In this document: piece by piece, positions 1-11,569 of the stretch
How positions within the stretch are numbered: position 1 is the stretch's first letter
Layout of the letters: each line of letters begins with the position of its first letter
DNA from: Lycorma delicatula
Lineage: Eukaryota; Arthropoda; Insecta; Hemiptera; Fulgoridae
DNA length: 64,000 bases
Assembly (NCBI RefSeq): GCF_047948215.1
Contig: NC_134458.1
Span: forward strand, 138,430,536 to 138,494,535
Direction: 5' to 3'
Notes under the pieces: model-generated
What the model was told of the DNA's origin: nothing
Seen by the model: the letters and a program-made list of their open reading frames with translations, nothing else
The model's database searches: none
Program-made: the position numbers and the translations under genes

Positions 1-640
1 AACTTCTCAGGAAGTAGGAACTTGCAATAATTAAGATTCTAAAGTAGAGTAATTAACTCTAGATAGGAGCACCATTAAGAGAGCCGAATATGAGTAATCA
101 TATTAAATGCCAACTAAAGCTCTGTACAACCTATGTGAGGAACGGTTACCCAGCACCTTAAAACTTGATCTCTCGGCTAGGGCAGAGTAATTCCCAACAG
201 AAGAGTCCCTGGTCGTTTAAATTTCAATATTAATAGATTTACACCAGAAAGTAACAACATCTTTACCGTTCCAAATAGAATGGTGAAGCATCAGCTAGGA
301 CTAGAAAAACGGAATAAAAATGATATAATTATTACAATATGGAATGTGCGGACATGTTTATGATGTTTGATAAGGAAAAGAGAACTTGGAACGAGTAAGT
401 GATGTGTTAGGGAATTAGGCAGTGGTGAATTGGATCAGTTGTAAAGGAGCGGTATATTGCTCTGAAGGCCTATAATTGAGGAGGCCGAAGCCCAACGAAG
501 ACTTTAACGCAGAAAAATAAGAATATATTTTCGAATATCAGCATGCTAAACCCACCGAAATAGATATTCAGCCCTATAAATGACACCATCAATCTTTTTA
601 TCACAGGGACTGGTTATATAATGATCATCATTACTTCTAG
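1..640 (+). pseudogene. Degenerate LINE fragment (endonuclease-domain relic)
   Basis: No intact reading frame remains. At 337-357 the forward strand reads IWNVRTC, matching the WNVRT signature that opens the apurinic endonuclease domain of RTE/CR1-type LINEs, including copies often annotated as craniofacial development protein 2-like. About 40 bases on, another frame reads DVLG, which resembles the DVLGLSEVRW segment expected just after that motif, then a GAVYCSEG-like string that could be the next beta strand. Stops and frameshifts interrupt all of these. The order and spacing fit an endonuclease relic, but the match rests on short motifs. The upstream 330 bases resemble the moderately GC-balanced leader of such elements. 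The fragment ends before the hairpin-ended repeat that starts at 670. Confidence 0.4.
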
Positions 641-669
641 AAAAAGTAATTAGTTATCAGATGCTTTAT

Positions 670-1260
670 TACTTTCCCGTCTAGATAGCTATAGCAGAGC
701 TAAGAGAAAGTATTGTAAACGGCCCAATTTGGGTACATGCGGTTTTCACCGTATCTTGACGTTTTGACACCTAAGGAACCGAAAAAGCCGGATGGAAATT
801 TTCTGGAGGTTCGTATGTACGCGCGCGCGTGTATATTCAGTGTCGCACTCTAAATCTTCTTATATCTCCAGAACTACTAGACCGATTTTGATCAAACTTG
901 GTCAGATTACTTCATATATGGGGCATTGATGCCATTAAATTTTCAACTTAAAAAGTCAGGGGGGTAAGGCTGTACTGTCAGGCCTCAGTATCTCAAGATT
1001 TCACCTAATTAAGATCTCATTTTTCTTAGGCACATTTGTTAACAATAAAAAAAATAATATTTGAAAAACAAATTATGCAAAACTGCACCCCCACTCCAAA
1101 ATATGCTCTAAACTAGTGGCTAAGTGGGTGTACTGCGTCAATAGTATCCACTGTCATCACAAGAAACGCTAGTGTAGCACTGACGTGCTAAATTAAGTTG
1201 TGTGCGTGTGACGAGAAAGTCCTACAACTGTGTTGTTAGCGTTTTTGCTGATCAGATATT
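670..1260 (+). repeat. Hairpin-ended dispersed repeat, family A, copy 1
   Basis: Non-coding repeat with a diverged second copy at 29672-30640 in the same orientation. It opens with a snap-back hairpin at 670-713 (TACTTTC ... TAGCTATAGC ... GAAAGTA). Then come a 'GGTTTTCAC' stretch, a CCGGATGGAAATTTTC block, a TATGTACGCGCGCG alternating purine-pyrimidine tract near 813-831, and ACCGATTTTGATCAAACTTG at 881-900 followed by a TATGGGGCATTGAT block. The distal part (1190-1250) carries GAAAGTCCTACAACTGTG, which in copy 2 forms half of an inverted repeat. No open frame was found. The class is unknown; the layout is shared with the repeats at 6396, 19549, 43141 and 44550. Confidence 0.75.
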
Positions 1261-1394
1261 TTTCTTTGATAACGTACAGATAGAAACAATGTACTTTGTC
1301 CCCACTCAGCAGGAAAAAAAAATTTAATACGGATTTTATTACAGTGTTGTATAAAGATCTTTTTTTATTTTTTTACATTCCTTGATCAAATAAT

Positions 1395-1560
1395 ATAATT
1401 GCCGACCTTCATGGTAAAGTGATAACACCTTCACTTTTCACCTAAAAAATTCTGGTTTCGAATCCCATTCAGGATTGGCATTTTTTCAAATGCTACAATA
1501 ATTCATTTCTCATGTGATAAAAAGAACCAAATGTAGTCTGTCAATTAGCTTTTAGTTATT
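1395..1560 (+). repeat. tRNA-derived SINE, copy 1
   Basis: An A-box-like segment (TGGTAAAGTGATAAC, about 1412-1426) is followed about 30 bases later by a B box (GGTTTCGAATCCC, 1454-1466), the internal polymerase III promoter layout of a tRNA-derived SINE. The head ATTGCCGACCTTC and the GGCATTTTTTC just after the B box recur in the copy at 10660. The region does not fold as a full cloverleaf tRNA, so a functional tRNA gene is unlikely. The 3' limit is approximate. Confidence 0.6.
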
Positions 1561-1821
1561 AGGACTAATTAACATAATTAATTAAAACTTTATGTAGAAT
1601 GTAACAAAAGACATATAGTATAAGAGGTATGTTGGGGTACAGAATAGAAAGGGATGGAAAGAAGATAAAGAGGCTTTTAAGATGAAAAAGTTAATTAAAA
1701 TTAATTATTAAAGTAGAGAAAATGCTAGGTAATAACTCTCGCAGAAGATTTTAAGTTGAAACAAATAAATTACTTCTACTTCCATTCCTACGTATTATAA
1801 ACCCTATATTAAAATAAGGAC

Positions 1822-1872
<51 letters not shown>

Positions 1873-3300
1873 GTGAGATATACATTCGTGCATTTTTTCT
1901 GTTAAGAACTCCACCTAAAATTATTATTTCTCTTAAGTTATATCACTTAGTATTGGTTGCTAACTCCACCTATTAAGTTTAATAAATTGATGTATGTAAT
2001 TTAAACAAGTAGGTGTAATCTACTATGTAGGTCTAATTCCAAGAGTAGGTGTACTTGGAATTTTACAATATTCTTAAAGAATTTTTACGTCATTATTATC
2101 TCTAAACCGTTTTCAGAATTGCATTTTTTAAAGCTTTCTTAATTTTTTAAAATGAATATTAAAAAAAATTATCAAATAAAATTTAAATCTAATTTATATC
2201 TTTCGTAAACTGTATTGATAAAAAATTGAAAAATACGGAATTTGAAGATTTTTAGAATTTTTTCTTTCTTCTAAGGTTCAAGAAATAATTGTGGAAAATT
2301 TTACAGAAATTTATTTTACCACTACTGTCAACAAAGTATCCAGTATACCTATAATTATTGAGAACTAAATTTTTCGTTAAAATATTTTTATAACCATATT
2401 AATGAGTTTTTGTATTTTTTTTTATTATTATGATACCGGTTAGTGTGCAGTTAGGTTAGTTCAAGCAGTGACCGGATGCTGAATATTTAATGATAATAAC
2501 AGATACTTTGCGTTGAACTATAACAAAATACAATCTTAGTCTGTCTGCTATGATTCCGTAATGTGTATGCTGGTCGTAATACTCGTATGTATCTTTACCG
2601 ATATGTTTTAAGTTTAATTATTCGGTTCATAATAAGCGTAAAAAAAATAGGGGTAGTTGTATTTTATTTCCTCACTATTTTACTATGAATTTTATTAGTT
2701 ATTAAAATGTTTGTTTAAATAATTTTGAAAAAATAATAAAAACATAAGTATCGTTTTTTGATTTCTTTTTTGAAATATTACTCGAATTTTCGTGTAATTA
2801 ACGTAATGTGTAATAATTAATGTATATATGAGTGTGTGTGTGTGTGTGTGTTGGTATTAGGGTAATAACTTGGGATTGATTCAAGAAAGAATCATCAAAT
2901 TGTCCATGGTGATTTCTATATATGCCATTATTAGTAATATTAAAATAAAAGTTGGTCTGGGGAATCAAGTGAATCAGGGATTATATCTCGGGTAAGGCTG
3001 AACTTAATGAAAAATATTATTCATACGATTTTTAAGTTTTTAAAAGTATGAAGATTTTTTTCTTTATAAAATGTTTTGTAAAATGTCTTCTTGATTAAAA
3101 AAAGTGTATACACACACACACACACTCTCTCTCTCTTTAAAAATGTATATAAACTCTATTATTTCTTTCTTATTGTTCAAACTTGCTACTGATGTACATA
3201 AAAAGTATTGTTGTCATTAGATTTTTTTGAGTTTGGGTGTTTCAAAATGATTATTTGTTAAATGGGTTAAAAATATATAGAGCGTTTATAATTCAGATTT
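1561..3300. other. A+T-rich stretch without genes
   Basis: No coding signal is visible. It contains a pure (TG)n microsatellite at about 1827-1874, a shorter (GT)n at 2831-2850, and a mixed (AC)n(TC)n tract near 3110-3136. Around 2440-2620 the base composition is more balanced (GTTAGTGTGCAGTTAGG and following) but no frame, promoter or repeat could be assigned. Confidence 0.6.
1827..1874. repeat. (TG)n microsatellite
   Basis: An uninterrupted TG dinucleotide run of about 40 bases, then one TGCG interruption and a few more TG units. It is a simple sequence repeat and a likely length polymorphism. Confidence 0.9.
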
Positions 3301-3337
3301 TTAAACTTGGCGGCGTGCGCTTGTATTTAAATATAAG

Positions 3338-3481
3338 ATGGATTGTTTTTATGGTAGAGGTGAACTAACGCAGCTGGAGCTGCGCTTGCGTACCGTCTGC
3401 TGTGCTCACAGACCTGTTTCAACAGGTACGAAACGTTACGTCGCAATTCTGTGCCGTATTAGTATATATTTACTTAAGTAA
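3338..3481 (+). CDS. Candidate small ORF or first exon in a CpG-rich island
   Basis: This 150-bp block stands out from its A+T-rich surroundings by composition and by many CpG steps. A 47-codon frame runs from ATG at 3338 to TAA at 3479-3481 and begins MDCFYGRGELTQLELRLRTV. Inside it CAACAG/GTACGA (about 3421-3430) is a fair splice donor, so it could be a first exon ending there. A TATTTAAATATA string lies just upstream (3324-3335). Two short palindromes, GCAGCTGGAGCTGC (3370-3383) and ACCTGTTTCAACAGGT (3412-3427), could instead mark a regulatory element or a repeat. No family is recognised. Confidence 0.22.
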   Translation: MDCFYGRGELTQLELRLRTVCCAHRPVSTGTKRYVAILCRISIYLLK

Positions 3482-5335
3482 AACTGTTTGTTAACGTAAA
3501 ATACAAGATTATTTAATTACATACTGTTTGTTCTAATGTCTGTAGGAATGAAATACATTTTTTAAATAGTTTTTATCAGGTAAGACATTTCATATTATTA
3601 ACATTAATTACAAAATTTTATTTTTATATTGAGAGCTAACCTTCGTATATTTCCCTCTTTTTGATTACCAGCTAGTGGTTTTATCTTATGCTGTTGAAGT
3701 TCTTCTATCATTCAGTAAAAAATGTCGTGAGGTTAGGTGATATTTAAAACCGATATTTAGAATTGTTAGTATTTATGAAATGTTAATCTGCGTTTTTTGA
3801 TAGTATTAGAATAATTTTTATTTAATGAACCAGAATTTTCATCTAAACGTAAAAACAGTAAGTCAAAATTTATTGGATAATGGCTGAAATATTTTTGGTA
3901 AAAACAAACATTTATTGGTAAAGTTTAGCAACGCCGCAGCGGTTTTTTTTAAAAATTCGTATGTAATTAAACCTCAATGAATATAATACAGTAGTTAAGC
4001 GTGAATTAATAACATTCAGAAGGTCACAGTAAAAACATTTTGAAATAGGTCATACTTGCGGTTTTACTTCTTTGTCTATTCCAATACAACTAATACTCGT
4101 ATTATTTTTAAACCGCAGACAGACCGCACCATCTTCAACAATTTGTCCTTCCATCATCATCATATCTTTAACTTAAATAAAAAATATGTTCATCCGGTCA
4201 AAAATCAGTTGACTGCAATCATCCATGTAAAACTATAAGATTTAAAACATACTGAAAGTATATTCAATTTAAGATTGATCGCTTAAAAAGAAACTGGTTT
4301 AAACATTTAGTACATGAATTTAGCATCTTTTGATGTTTAATATAGTTTAAGTTTGAATAGTTTTATTATATTATTAACAATATTTATAGATTTTTTTCCA
4401 TAACTAAAATAATTAACATTAATAAAATCCAGTTCATGAGCAATCTAATGTCTGATTCACGACCGTGTAGCAGAATATTGTTCTTATGGGAACTAATTTC
4501 TCAAGTAGCTCCACAGTTTTTGCACGATCTTTACCGTTGGTAGCCAAGTATTATTCATTCGTGCGTAAAATATCCGACCACTTCAGTCAAGAAAATTCAT
4601 CTGAGCAGTACATCGATTCGACTTTGACGGTATCAGATATTTATTTGTAATCAGAAAAAAATAACATGGGAATTATTGCTGTAAGAAGAAAATTCATGAT
4701 TCTAGGAACTTAAATAACTGAAGTGGATGATTCTCTGTATTCTATCCTCTTACCAAATTTAACTTTAAACAATAATCCTTTCCAGTCATTTTATTACCTC
4801 AAAAAAATAAGATTAATTATTGAAATACATGATTTTTTTATTTTGTCAATCAGCGTTGAAAATTATACAAAATAATACATTTTTAACCTTGAACCAAATA
4901 AATTTTAAGTTAAAGCACATTTTTTTCCTCATTTCCAGACGTTTTGAACTACGTTTATAATAATAATCCATGAAAAAATTTACTCTGTTGTCATTGTATT
5001 ATGATCTCGCTGTTATTTCTGGCAATTTATTTATTTTTTTTTTTGAGAAAATGCGTATTTAGGATATGCTAAAAATTGTACCACTTACTTAGTACATTGA
5101 ATTTATATATTTTTATAATTTATATGTCCAATATATTCCCCATTGTTCTGATTTGTTAAGATGTACTCCATTTTTTAAGTTTATTGTTGCTAACACTTCT
5201 CTTTATGTTTTTATTTCCTTTGAATTGGCTAGCAACTTCTTTAATTCGACGAAGTGGTATTCTAATATGCTCAATCTATATTTTGTCTGAAGGAAATACC
5301 TGTTTGCCCTATGTAAAACTTGTATAATAGGAGTA
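3482..5335. other. A+T-rich stretch without genes
   Basis: No supported gene, RNA or recognisable transposon was seen. A 60-codon open frame near 4056-4238 has the composition expected by chance in A+T-rich DNA and no recognisable domain. The interval ends at the fold-back MITE. Confidence 0.6.
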
Positions 5336-5633
5336 GGGTCAAAATCCGTTACATGCCCACAACGCTTCCGTTAGTTAGTTCTTAGACGGCGCCACTGAAA
5401 CGCTATATTAAAATAAGAAAATAAATAAAATTATAAATTTAATCTTACCAAACTTAACCTACTCTCGCTTCGCTCGCTAACCTTCACTAGCGAACGAAGG
5501 GAGCGTAGGTTGAGTTTGGTTAGAATATATTTATAATTTTATTTATTTATTTTCTTATTTCAATACAATGTTTCAGTGGCGTCATCGAAGAACTAACTAC
5601 AGAAGCGTTGTGGGCATATAACGGATTTTGACC
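5336..5633. mobile_element. Fold-back MITE with 8-bp target-site duplication
   Basis: The two halves are inverted copies over almost the whole 298 bp. Both ends read GGTCAAAATCCGTTA inward, then GCCCACAACGCTTC, then a GTTAGTTCTT-like stretch, AAATAAGAAAATAAATAAA, and an ACTCTCGCTTCGCTCGCTAAC-type centre, with only a few bases between arms around 5487. The element is flanked on both sides by TAGGAGTA (5328-5335 and 5634-5641), a perfect 8-bp direct repeat as expected for a target-site duplication. An 8-bp duplication is typical of hAT-type insertion, but the terminal sequence alone does not settle the superfamily. It is non-coding and so would depend on transposase supplied elsewhere. Arm similarity implies a fairly recent insertion or ongoing arm homogenisation. 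Confidence 0.88.
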
Positions 5634-6393
5634 TAGGAGTAATTTTTTTAGGTTACTGTGTTCCGTGCGTTTTCTGGGTTAAAATTATCTTACAGACGTA
5701 TTATAACAGCAATCAATCATATACACCCACAAACGAAGAACTTAAGCCACATTTATTTTATGTTTAAAAAATTTTAGATTATTAATATTGTTTTAACTCG
5801 CTGATTAATTAGATATTTAAGTTTTCTGCTTTTAACCGGAACACGGAAATTAAAACATAAAACATTTAATAGTGTTGATGTAAATTTTGTTTAATAAATA
5901 CCGGTAAAAGGAAGTATAGTTCATGAAGTACATTCTACTCTTGACCAAACCACATTTCTTGATTTTTTTTCTTAATCCTGTCTTAGATTACAGTAAGGAA
6001 GAAATGGTTAATATGAATAATATTACAATGGCTTCCTTCTCCCGGAAGACAGCATCCTCTTCCGATATATGGCCCTTTACTTTATCCTCTTTATTAACGT
6101 ATACTTAGAAGTTACCGTGTATCTTTTTATTCTTTTTGTTTTTATGTATGTGGTATACTTCCTGTTCTAAAAATTATAAAAGAATTACAGCTGTTATATT
6201 GAAATTCAGACCAGAATTAGTAAATGGTCTAATTATGCGCACATATTTTATCATTTTTTCTTTTCATTATTCGGAATGCTCGTAATTGAAATGTTTCTTT
6301 ACGTTTAACATAAAATTTAAGCTAGTTTAATTATTACCTGAAATTTGGCTATACTCGGCCATTATAATAAAAAAACTAAGAACAAAGTGATAA
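5634..6393. other. A+T-rich stretch without genes
   Basis: Nothing was assigned here. A 61-codon frame at 5923-6108 is open but has no recognisable motif, and its composition matches the background. Confidence 0.55.
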
Positions 6394-6395
6394 TA

Positions 6396-6885
6396 CTTTC
6401 CTGGCATTGGTTATTTATTGTTATATAATAATTAATGAAACTAAACCAAAAAAAGTTTTAAAAGATTGAAAAAACGATATTTTTAAATTTTTATCATAAA
6501 AAGACATATTTTTTCGATTTTGGCGGAAGGGGTAATTTTTTAAAATATGTAAGATAAGTACGCACACATAAATAATATAAAGTGAATAATATAGAGTGAT
6601 ATTATGTTTGAGAAATTTTGATAAAACTGACCCCAAAATTTTATCAACAAATTGCCCCATATACACGAGTCTACGTACAAAATGTCATCTAATTGGTCTG
6701 TCCAGTCAAAAGTTATTAAGCACGCCAAAAAACCTACATACGAACATTATCTCCCACTTTTTTTGTTTTTTGGGGATCCCTGGACATAAAACGCTGAGAA
6801 ATTAAAAAACCCATACCCCATGTTTTTGAATGATTACCATACTTTCCTTCTTGCAGCATAGCTCTAGAGCTATATGCCAGGAAAG
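6396..6885 (-). mobile_element. MITE with 12-bp TIRs and TA target duplication (hairpin-ended family)
   Basis: The ends are perfect inverted repeats, CTTTCCTGGCAT (6396-6407) and ATGCCAGGAAAG (6874-6885), each flanked by TA, the pattern left by Tc1/mariner-type insertion. The right 48 bp (6840-6887) are themselves a snap-back hairpin (TACTTTCC...GCATAGCTC/GAGCTATATGC...GGAAAGTA). Read on the minus strand, the module order is hairpin, CATGGGGTATGGG, GGGATCCCC, a CATACG block, then the ACCAATTAGATGACATTTTG sentence and TATATGGGGCAAT. A second copy lies at 43141-43827 in the opposite orientation. Short open frames inside are chance products; nothing resembles a transposase. Confidence 0.82.
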
Positions 6886-6887
6886 TA

Positions 6888-9214
6888 AAAATTGAAAAAT
6901 AGGCTTAAAGACACGCACGATGTTTTTTGTGACTACTGACATCTGAACGAATATAATATTTACAAGTAACCTCATTCTTTATTAAATTTGTTTCATTACT
7001 TAAATTTACCAAATCTGCAAATTATTAAATCATATAAAATTATGATTATCAATAATTAAATAATTATCATTATTATTATTGGGAACGAAATCTCTGACTC
7101 TTTGAAAAAACAGTTTTGTTTTAATAATTTGCTCTTTGATTTTATTTTTCTGTAACAAAATTCAAGGGATTACCTACCTCCTTGAAGTGGTAATTTCTCA
7201 GGCTTTAATCCATGGAGTTTTGGAAAATCAATTACGTTAAAAGAAGCTTCGAACGTCAGTGATAACATTGGAAGCGAAGGTGATTCTGTTTATCTACAAG
7301 CTAAGAATTTGTTGAAGTAAAACGTTTAATTTTTTGGAGATAAAATTAAAAGAAGTATCCAAATTTTGTAAGAAATATTCAACTTTCCTTATTTTTTAAT
7401 TATTAACGCGGGTTCAGCAACTTAAGACAACATTCTATTTTTTTTTTTTAGCCGGTTTAAAAAAAAGATACTCAATTTGACCGTGAATAGTTTATTTTAA
7501 AATTTTTAAGCATTCTTTTAACAAATACACCAATTTCGGTAATTCTTTTTGTGGGAAAAAACATTTAACTGCGGTGATCTCGAAATAATTTTCTTCTTCC
7601 AGGCCACTTAAATAAAATATTTTCAAATGAGAAAAAATATCTTACTCGTACACTGAAGGTTAGAAAATGTTATATTTGTTTAATATTTTCGTTTCCAATA
7701 TTGGTTTTTAGGTGTAATGATATGATGAATTCATCTCAATTATCATTCTAATATTTAAAAGAATTCTTCGGGAGAAAAGATTAGTTTGAAAACTTTTATT
7801 TAAAAAGAAATACATATTACTATTTCATTTAACCTTTATTCATTCTCAGTAGTAGTGTCTTTAGACGATATTTTCCATTCTTTTTCATATCTTTATTAAT
7901 ACGATGGTAATATATTAAAACGCCTTATTTCAAATAGTTCTGTTTTTAAAGTTACTGTGTAACCTTGTATTACATACATAAATAAATAAATTCGTGCTAG
8001 CAGATTTTCTGAAAGCCTACTTTTAACTGAAAAATACTAAACAAATTAAAAAGAAAAGAAACTTCAAAATAAAAACATTTCTTAAAGTATTTGACTAAAT
8101 TCTATAAAAAAAAATTACCTGCATTTATTACTTCTATTTAGCGCCGATTTTAAGAAACGAAATTTAGCGTACTGAAATAATGCTATTTCTTACTTTATTG
8201 TTTTTAAGTTGGTTTTATTTGTATTGAAAATTTTATTATTTTTTTCTTGTATGCATTTGATTAAACCATACTGGTTTTTTGTCGTTATTCTTGGTATGAA
8301 AACTGAAGAATCACGTATTTTATCAATTTTAGTTGTTATTGTTTTTTTTTTCTTTATCAGAATTATTTCCTTTAACACTATCTAAAAAATAAAAAAATGT
8401 ATGTATATATATATATATATACACACATTTTTTTTATAAAGGCTTATCATTAAAAAGGAAGTGAGTAAATTCCATAAAAATTCCTGGGATAGAAATGAGA
8501 TAAATTATCTGAATTTATAAAAGAAAAAAAGAAAATATTTTTAATTTTTTTTAGTGATAAACCTTTTTACAAATTTGAAGTTTGTTGTTTTTCAAAAATA
8601 TATTTGTGTATAGATTTTGTTTGTTTCATGTAATAAAACAGACTTAAAAAACAATTACAATCTGATAATATATAATATAACGTAGCTGTATGATAATTTA
8701 CAAATTTTTTTTTTGAATGTATAAAATCTTTTCTTGAATTTATTTACTAAGATTGTTCGAATAAAGATCTTCTCGATCACATTGATGCAGATTAAATTTG
8801 AATTAATAAAGAAATATCTCATATTTATTTAATATCTTATATTTTGCTAAAAAAAGAGATTTATTATATCTTTTTGCAAAGTTTATTTTAAATTAAACAA
8901 ATAATAAGAATAGTTATTAGAAAAGAAACTAAATAAAATTTTAAAAAATTTACGCACTACGGATCATAATGTTTCTGTATGCAATAACCTGCATTATGTT
9001 GCCTCAGCTTTTAGTATATGCAAGAAATTATCGTCTATTTACCAAAACTGATTAGAGTTTTATTATAATTATTCAAGCATTTATACCATAAAAATTAAAT
9101 TAACATTTTTAATAATCATACATTACTATTTTTATCAAGCACACAAACGGAAATGGCGTTGTAGCAATGCCTTTTTCATGTTTCACTTAGTCGATACAGA
9201 TAATTTTAGATGAA
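6888..9214. other. A+T-rich stretch without genes
   Basis: No gene or known repeat was identified in more than 2 kb. A short (TA)n tract followed by ACACAC lies at 8403-8427. Long T and A runs are frequent. A 62-codon minus-strand frame at 8190-8378 is Lys/Ile/Asn-rich and looks like background. Confidence 0.55.
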
Positions 9215-9365
9215 TCAGCACAAAAGCTCTAAACAATTTGTATGTGGGAGTATGATGGTATAGAAGTTTCGTAGCGTATAAAAAAATAACCGTGACCGGG
9301 ATTCGAATCCAGGACCTTTTTTATATAAAAGCTGAAATGCTACTACTGTTCCAGGTATTTCGCTA
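9215..9365 (-). repeat. tRNA-derived SINE, copy 2
   Basis: On the minus strand a B box (GGATTCGAATCCC, about 9299-9311) lies about 35-40 bases after an A-box-like head (ACAGTAGTAGCATTTC, 9329-9350). Its tail reads ATACGCTACGAAACTTC and ends in GCTGATTCATCT, matching the tails of the copies at 10660 and 15298. The shared tail and internal promoter boxes place it in the same SINE family. Confidence 0.6.
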
Positions 9366-10605
9366 AAATTATTTTTAATAATTGGTATTTGTAATTTACG
9401 GTTAATAATAACCGTTATTAGAACTAATAAATTCGAGCAGTTTACAAAAAAAGAAAAGAAAAATTTCTGTACATTTTTTTGATAATTCGTGAATCTTATA
9501 ATTCATTGTTACCTATATAAGATGATTCATTGCTATTCTATGTATTATGTTCACGGATTATTTTAATAAATGCGTCATCATTTGGCGCCTCGTACTTATA
9601 TATTACCGATTAGGTATAATTTGGAACTGCCATTTAACTTAGTTCGTGATGGAGCGCAAATGTATTGTCACTCTTATTCTTATTTAATACTTCCATCAGT
9701 ATAAAATTACTATAGACCACATTTCTAGTAGGAATGCAGTTCAATATTATTCTATATTATTACGAATTTGATACATCTAAATTATTTTTATATTATTTTC
9801 ATTGAAAACTGTTCTGAAGAAAGGTATTTGGATTTTTGTTTTTGCTATTTTTTTCTTCAATTATGCATTTTTGTACTAAATTGCAGACCCATTTTAAAAA
9901 ACTTATTCCATCATTTATTTAAAATAAATTTACAAAATTGTCTTTTATAAAAACAATATTATTTCTTGGTCGATGACTTTAAATAAAATTAATTTTCAGA
10001 AAATCTTTAATTTTCTGTACCTCCTTTAAACGTGTAGTATTACTTTTTATTAACCCCTTTTGAATTGTCATTTATGGTTTAAATATTTAATATCTTTTAC
10101 ATATTTAACCACTTGTATTGTTTATTTTATAATCGTCTAATTTGTAAAGCCACTTTAATCACAGTTCTACCACGGTCTCCCTTGAGCCATCCAGCGAATG
10201 TTGAGACAGTTCCTTTTTTTGTTTTCTTGGAGTAGCATATCAACTCATTCCTTACGTGATCAATGTAAGGTATCTATGCACAAATTAATAATGTATTCAT
10301 TTATTAGTAAATAAATATGCACACAATGATGAGTGAATAAATCTTTACCTTAATTTTTACGTAACGAATAATTATAGCGCTTTTGTCACTGATCTATTAT
10401 TTTCATGTCAATAAAAATAAGTATTTAAGCATACTAAAATTAAAAATTAACTCTTGGTACCAGTGTTAAAAAACCAAAATGTGAAACAAATAGTACAGGT
10501 ATAAAAAACAAAATTTTTGTTGCTTAACAAAAAAAGTAAATTACCAAAAAAAAACCCTTTGGAAAACCTCTTACATTTCGTTTGTATTTAATAAATACCG
10601 AATTA
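9366..10605. other. A+T-rich stretch without genes
   Basis: No coding or repeat assignment was possible. There is an isolated, more balanced patch at 10150-10270 (CCACGGTCTCCCTTGAGCC) without a recognisable frame. Confidence 0.5.
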
Positions 10606-10652
10606 TTATTTAATAAGTCTACCACTCCGCCACGAAGACCAGCATTTGTTTA
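10606..10652 (-). repeat. Truncated SINE head, inverted against the next copy
   Basis: Read on the minus strand, AAATGCTGGTCTTCGTGGCG continues into GAGTGGTAGAC, an A-box-like SINE head. It matches the plus-strand head that begins only about 15 bases to the right (AAATGCCGATTTCTGTGACG, then GAGTGATAGCG). No B box follows on this side, so the copy is truncated after its first about 40 bases. Confidence 0.5.
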
Positions 10653-10659
10653 ATAAATA

Positions 10660-10825
10660 AATGCCGATTTCTGTGACGGAGTGATAGCGTATCGGTCTTT
10701 CATCAGGCGGTCCCGGGTTTGAAACCCGGTCAAGCATGGCATTTTTCATACGCAACCAAAATCGATTTCCATATTTCCACGTACAAGTTTTTTCTCTATA
10801 AGCTTCTACGGCGTATTATTTCATA
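10660..10825 (+). repeat. tRNA-derived SINE, copy 3
   Basis: This is the best-preserved member of the family. The head is GCCGATTTCTGTGACGGAG, the A box GACGGAGTGATAGCG, and the B box GGGTTTGAAACCCGG (about 10727-10741). They are followed by GGCATTTTTCATACG, a CCATATTTCCACGTACAAG segment and GCTTCTACGGCG, the last two shared with the copy at 15298. A (TA)n tract at 10836-10861 follows and may be the degenerate tail. The internal promoter layout implies polymerase III transcription while the family was active. Confidence 0.68.
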
Positions 10826-10835
10826 AAAAAACATT

Positions 10836-10861
10836 ATATATATATATATATATATATATAT
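10836..10861. repeat. (TA)n microsatellite
   Basis: A pure TA run directly downstream of a SINE copy, possibly grown from the SINE tail. Confidence 0.85.
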
Positions 10862-11535
10862 AATGACAATATTTCACATAAAGAAGAAATAAAAAGTTAA
10901 GAATGAAGCTATATATTTTTTAATACGTACAAACATGATTTCTGATGTTGTAATACTTTTGACCGTAAATGGTTAAAGGAGTCTCTGAACACTAACACAC
11001 AAACATACACGCGCGCGCACACACACTGATTTTATTTCTATAACCCGGTACACCTGATGGATTATTACAAGAATAACACTCTAATCATGAAGGTTCAATT
11101 TTTTTGAAATCAAAATTTCTCTCTATCTATTTATGTTTAATAAATAAATATTTTATTTAGATTCGTAATATAATTATAAATTATATAAGTTACATTTGAT
11201 AGACATGATACATGAATCAATAAAAACTGTAAATAGTTGGTTTCAAATTATTTTATTTTTCAGTTATAAGTTTTCCTTTTATCATTTTCATCTGAAACCC
11301 AAAAATTCCGGGATTTTTTTTTTAACCAATCGGTATTAACTACTTGACATTTAAGTTTTCAAATTTCTAGGATATAATAAGTGTCCTTTGTAACACGAAT
11401 CGAGCGAACGATAGTAATGAGCTTTTTTTATAAGTCTAAGAACGTGTTTTGTTCTTTCCTTTTTTTTCAAGAAATTTCATCGTAATTTTTCCTTAAAAGT
11501 TACAATTAACGGAATTAAATAAAAAATTAAATAAA

Positions 11536-11569
<34 letters not shown>

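Noticed and set aside
6421..6805. Three overlapping short frames on both strands
   Set aside because: They sit inside a MITE whose repeats and second copy explain the sequence.
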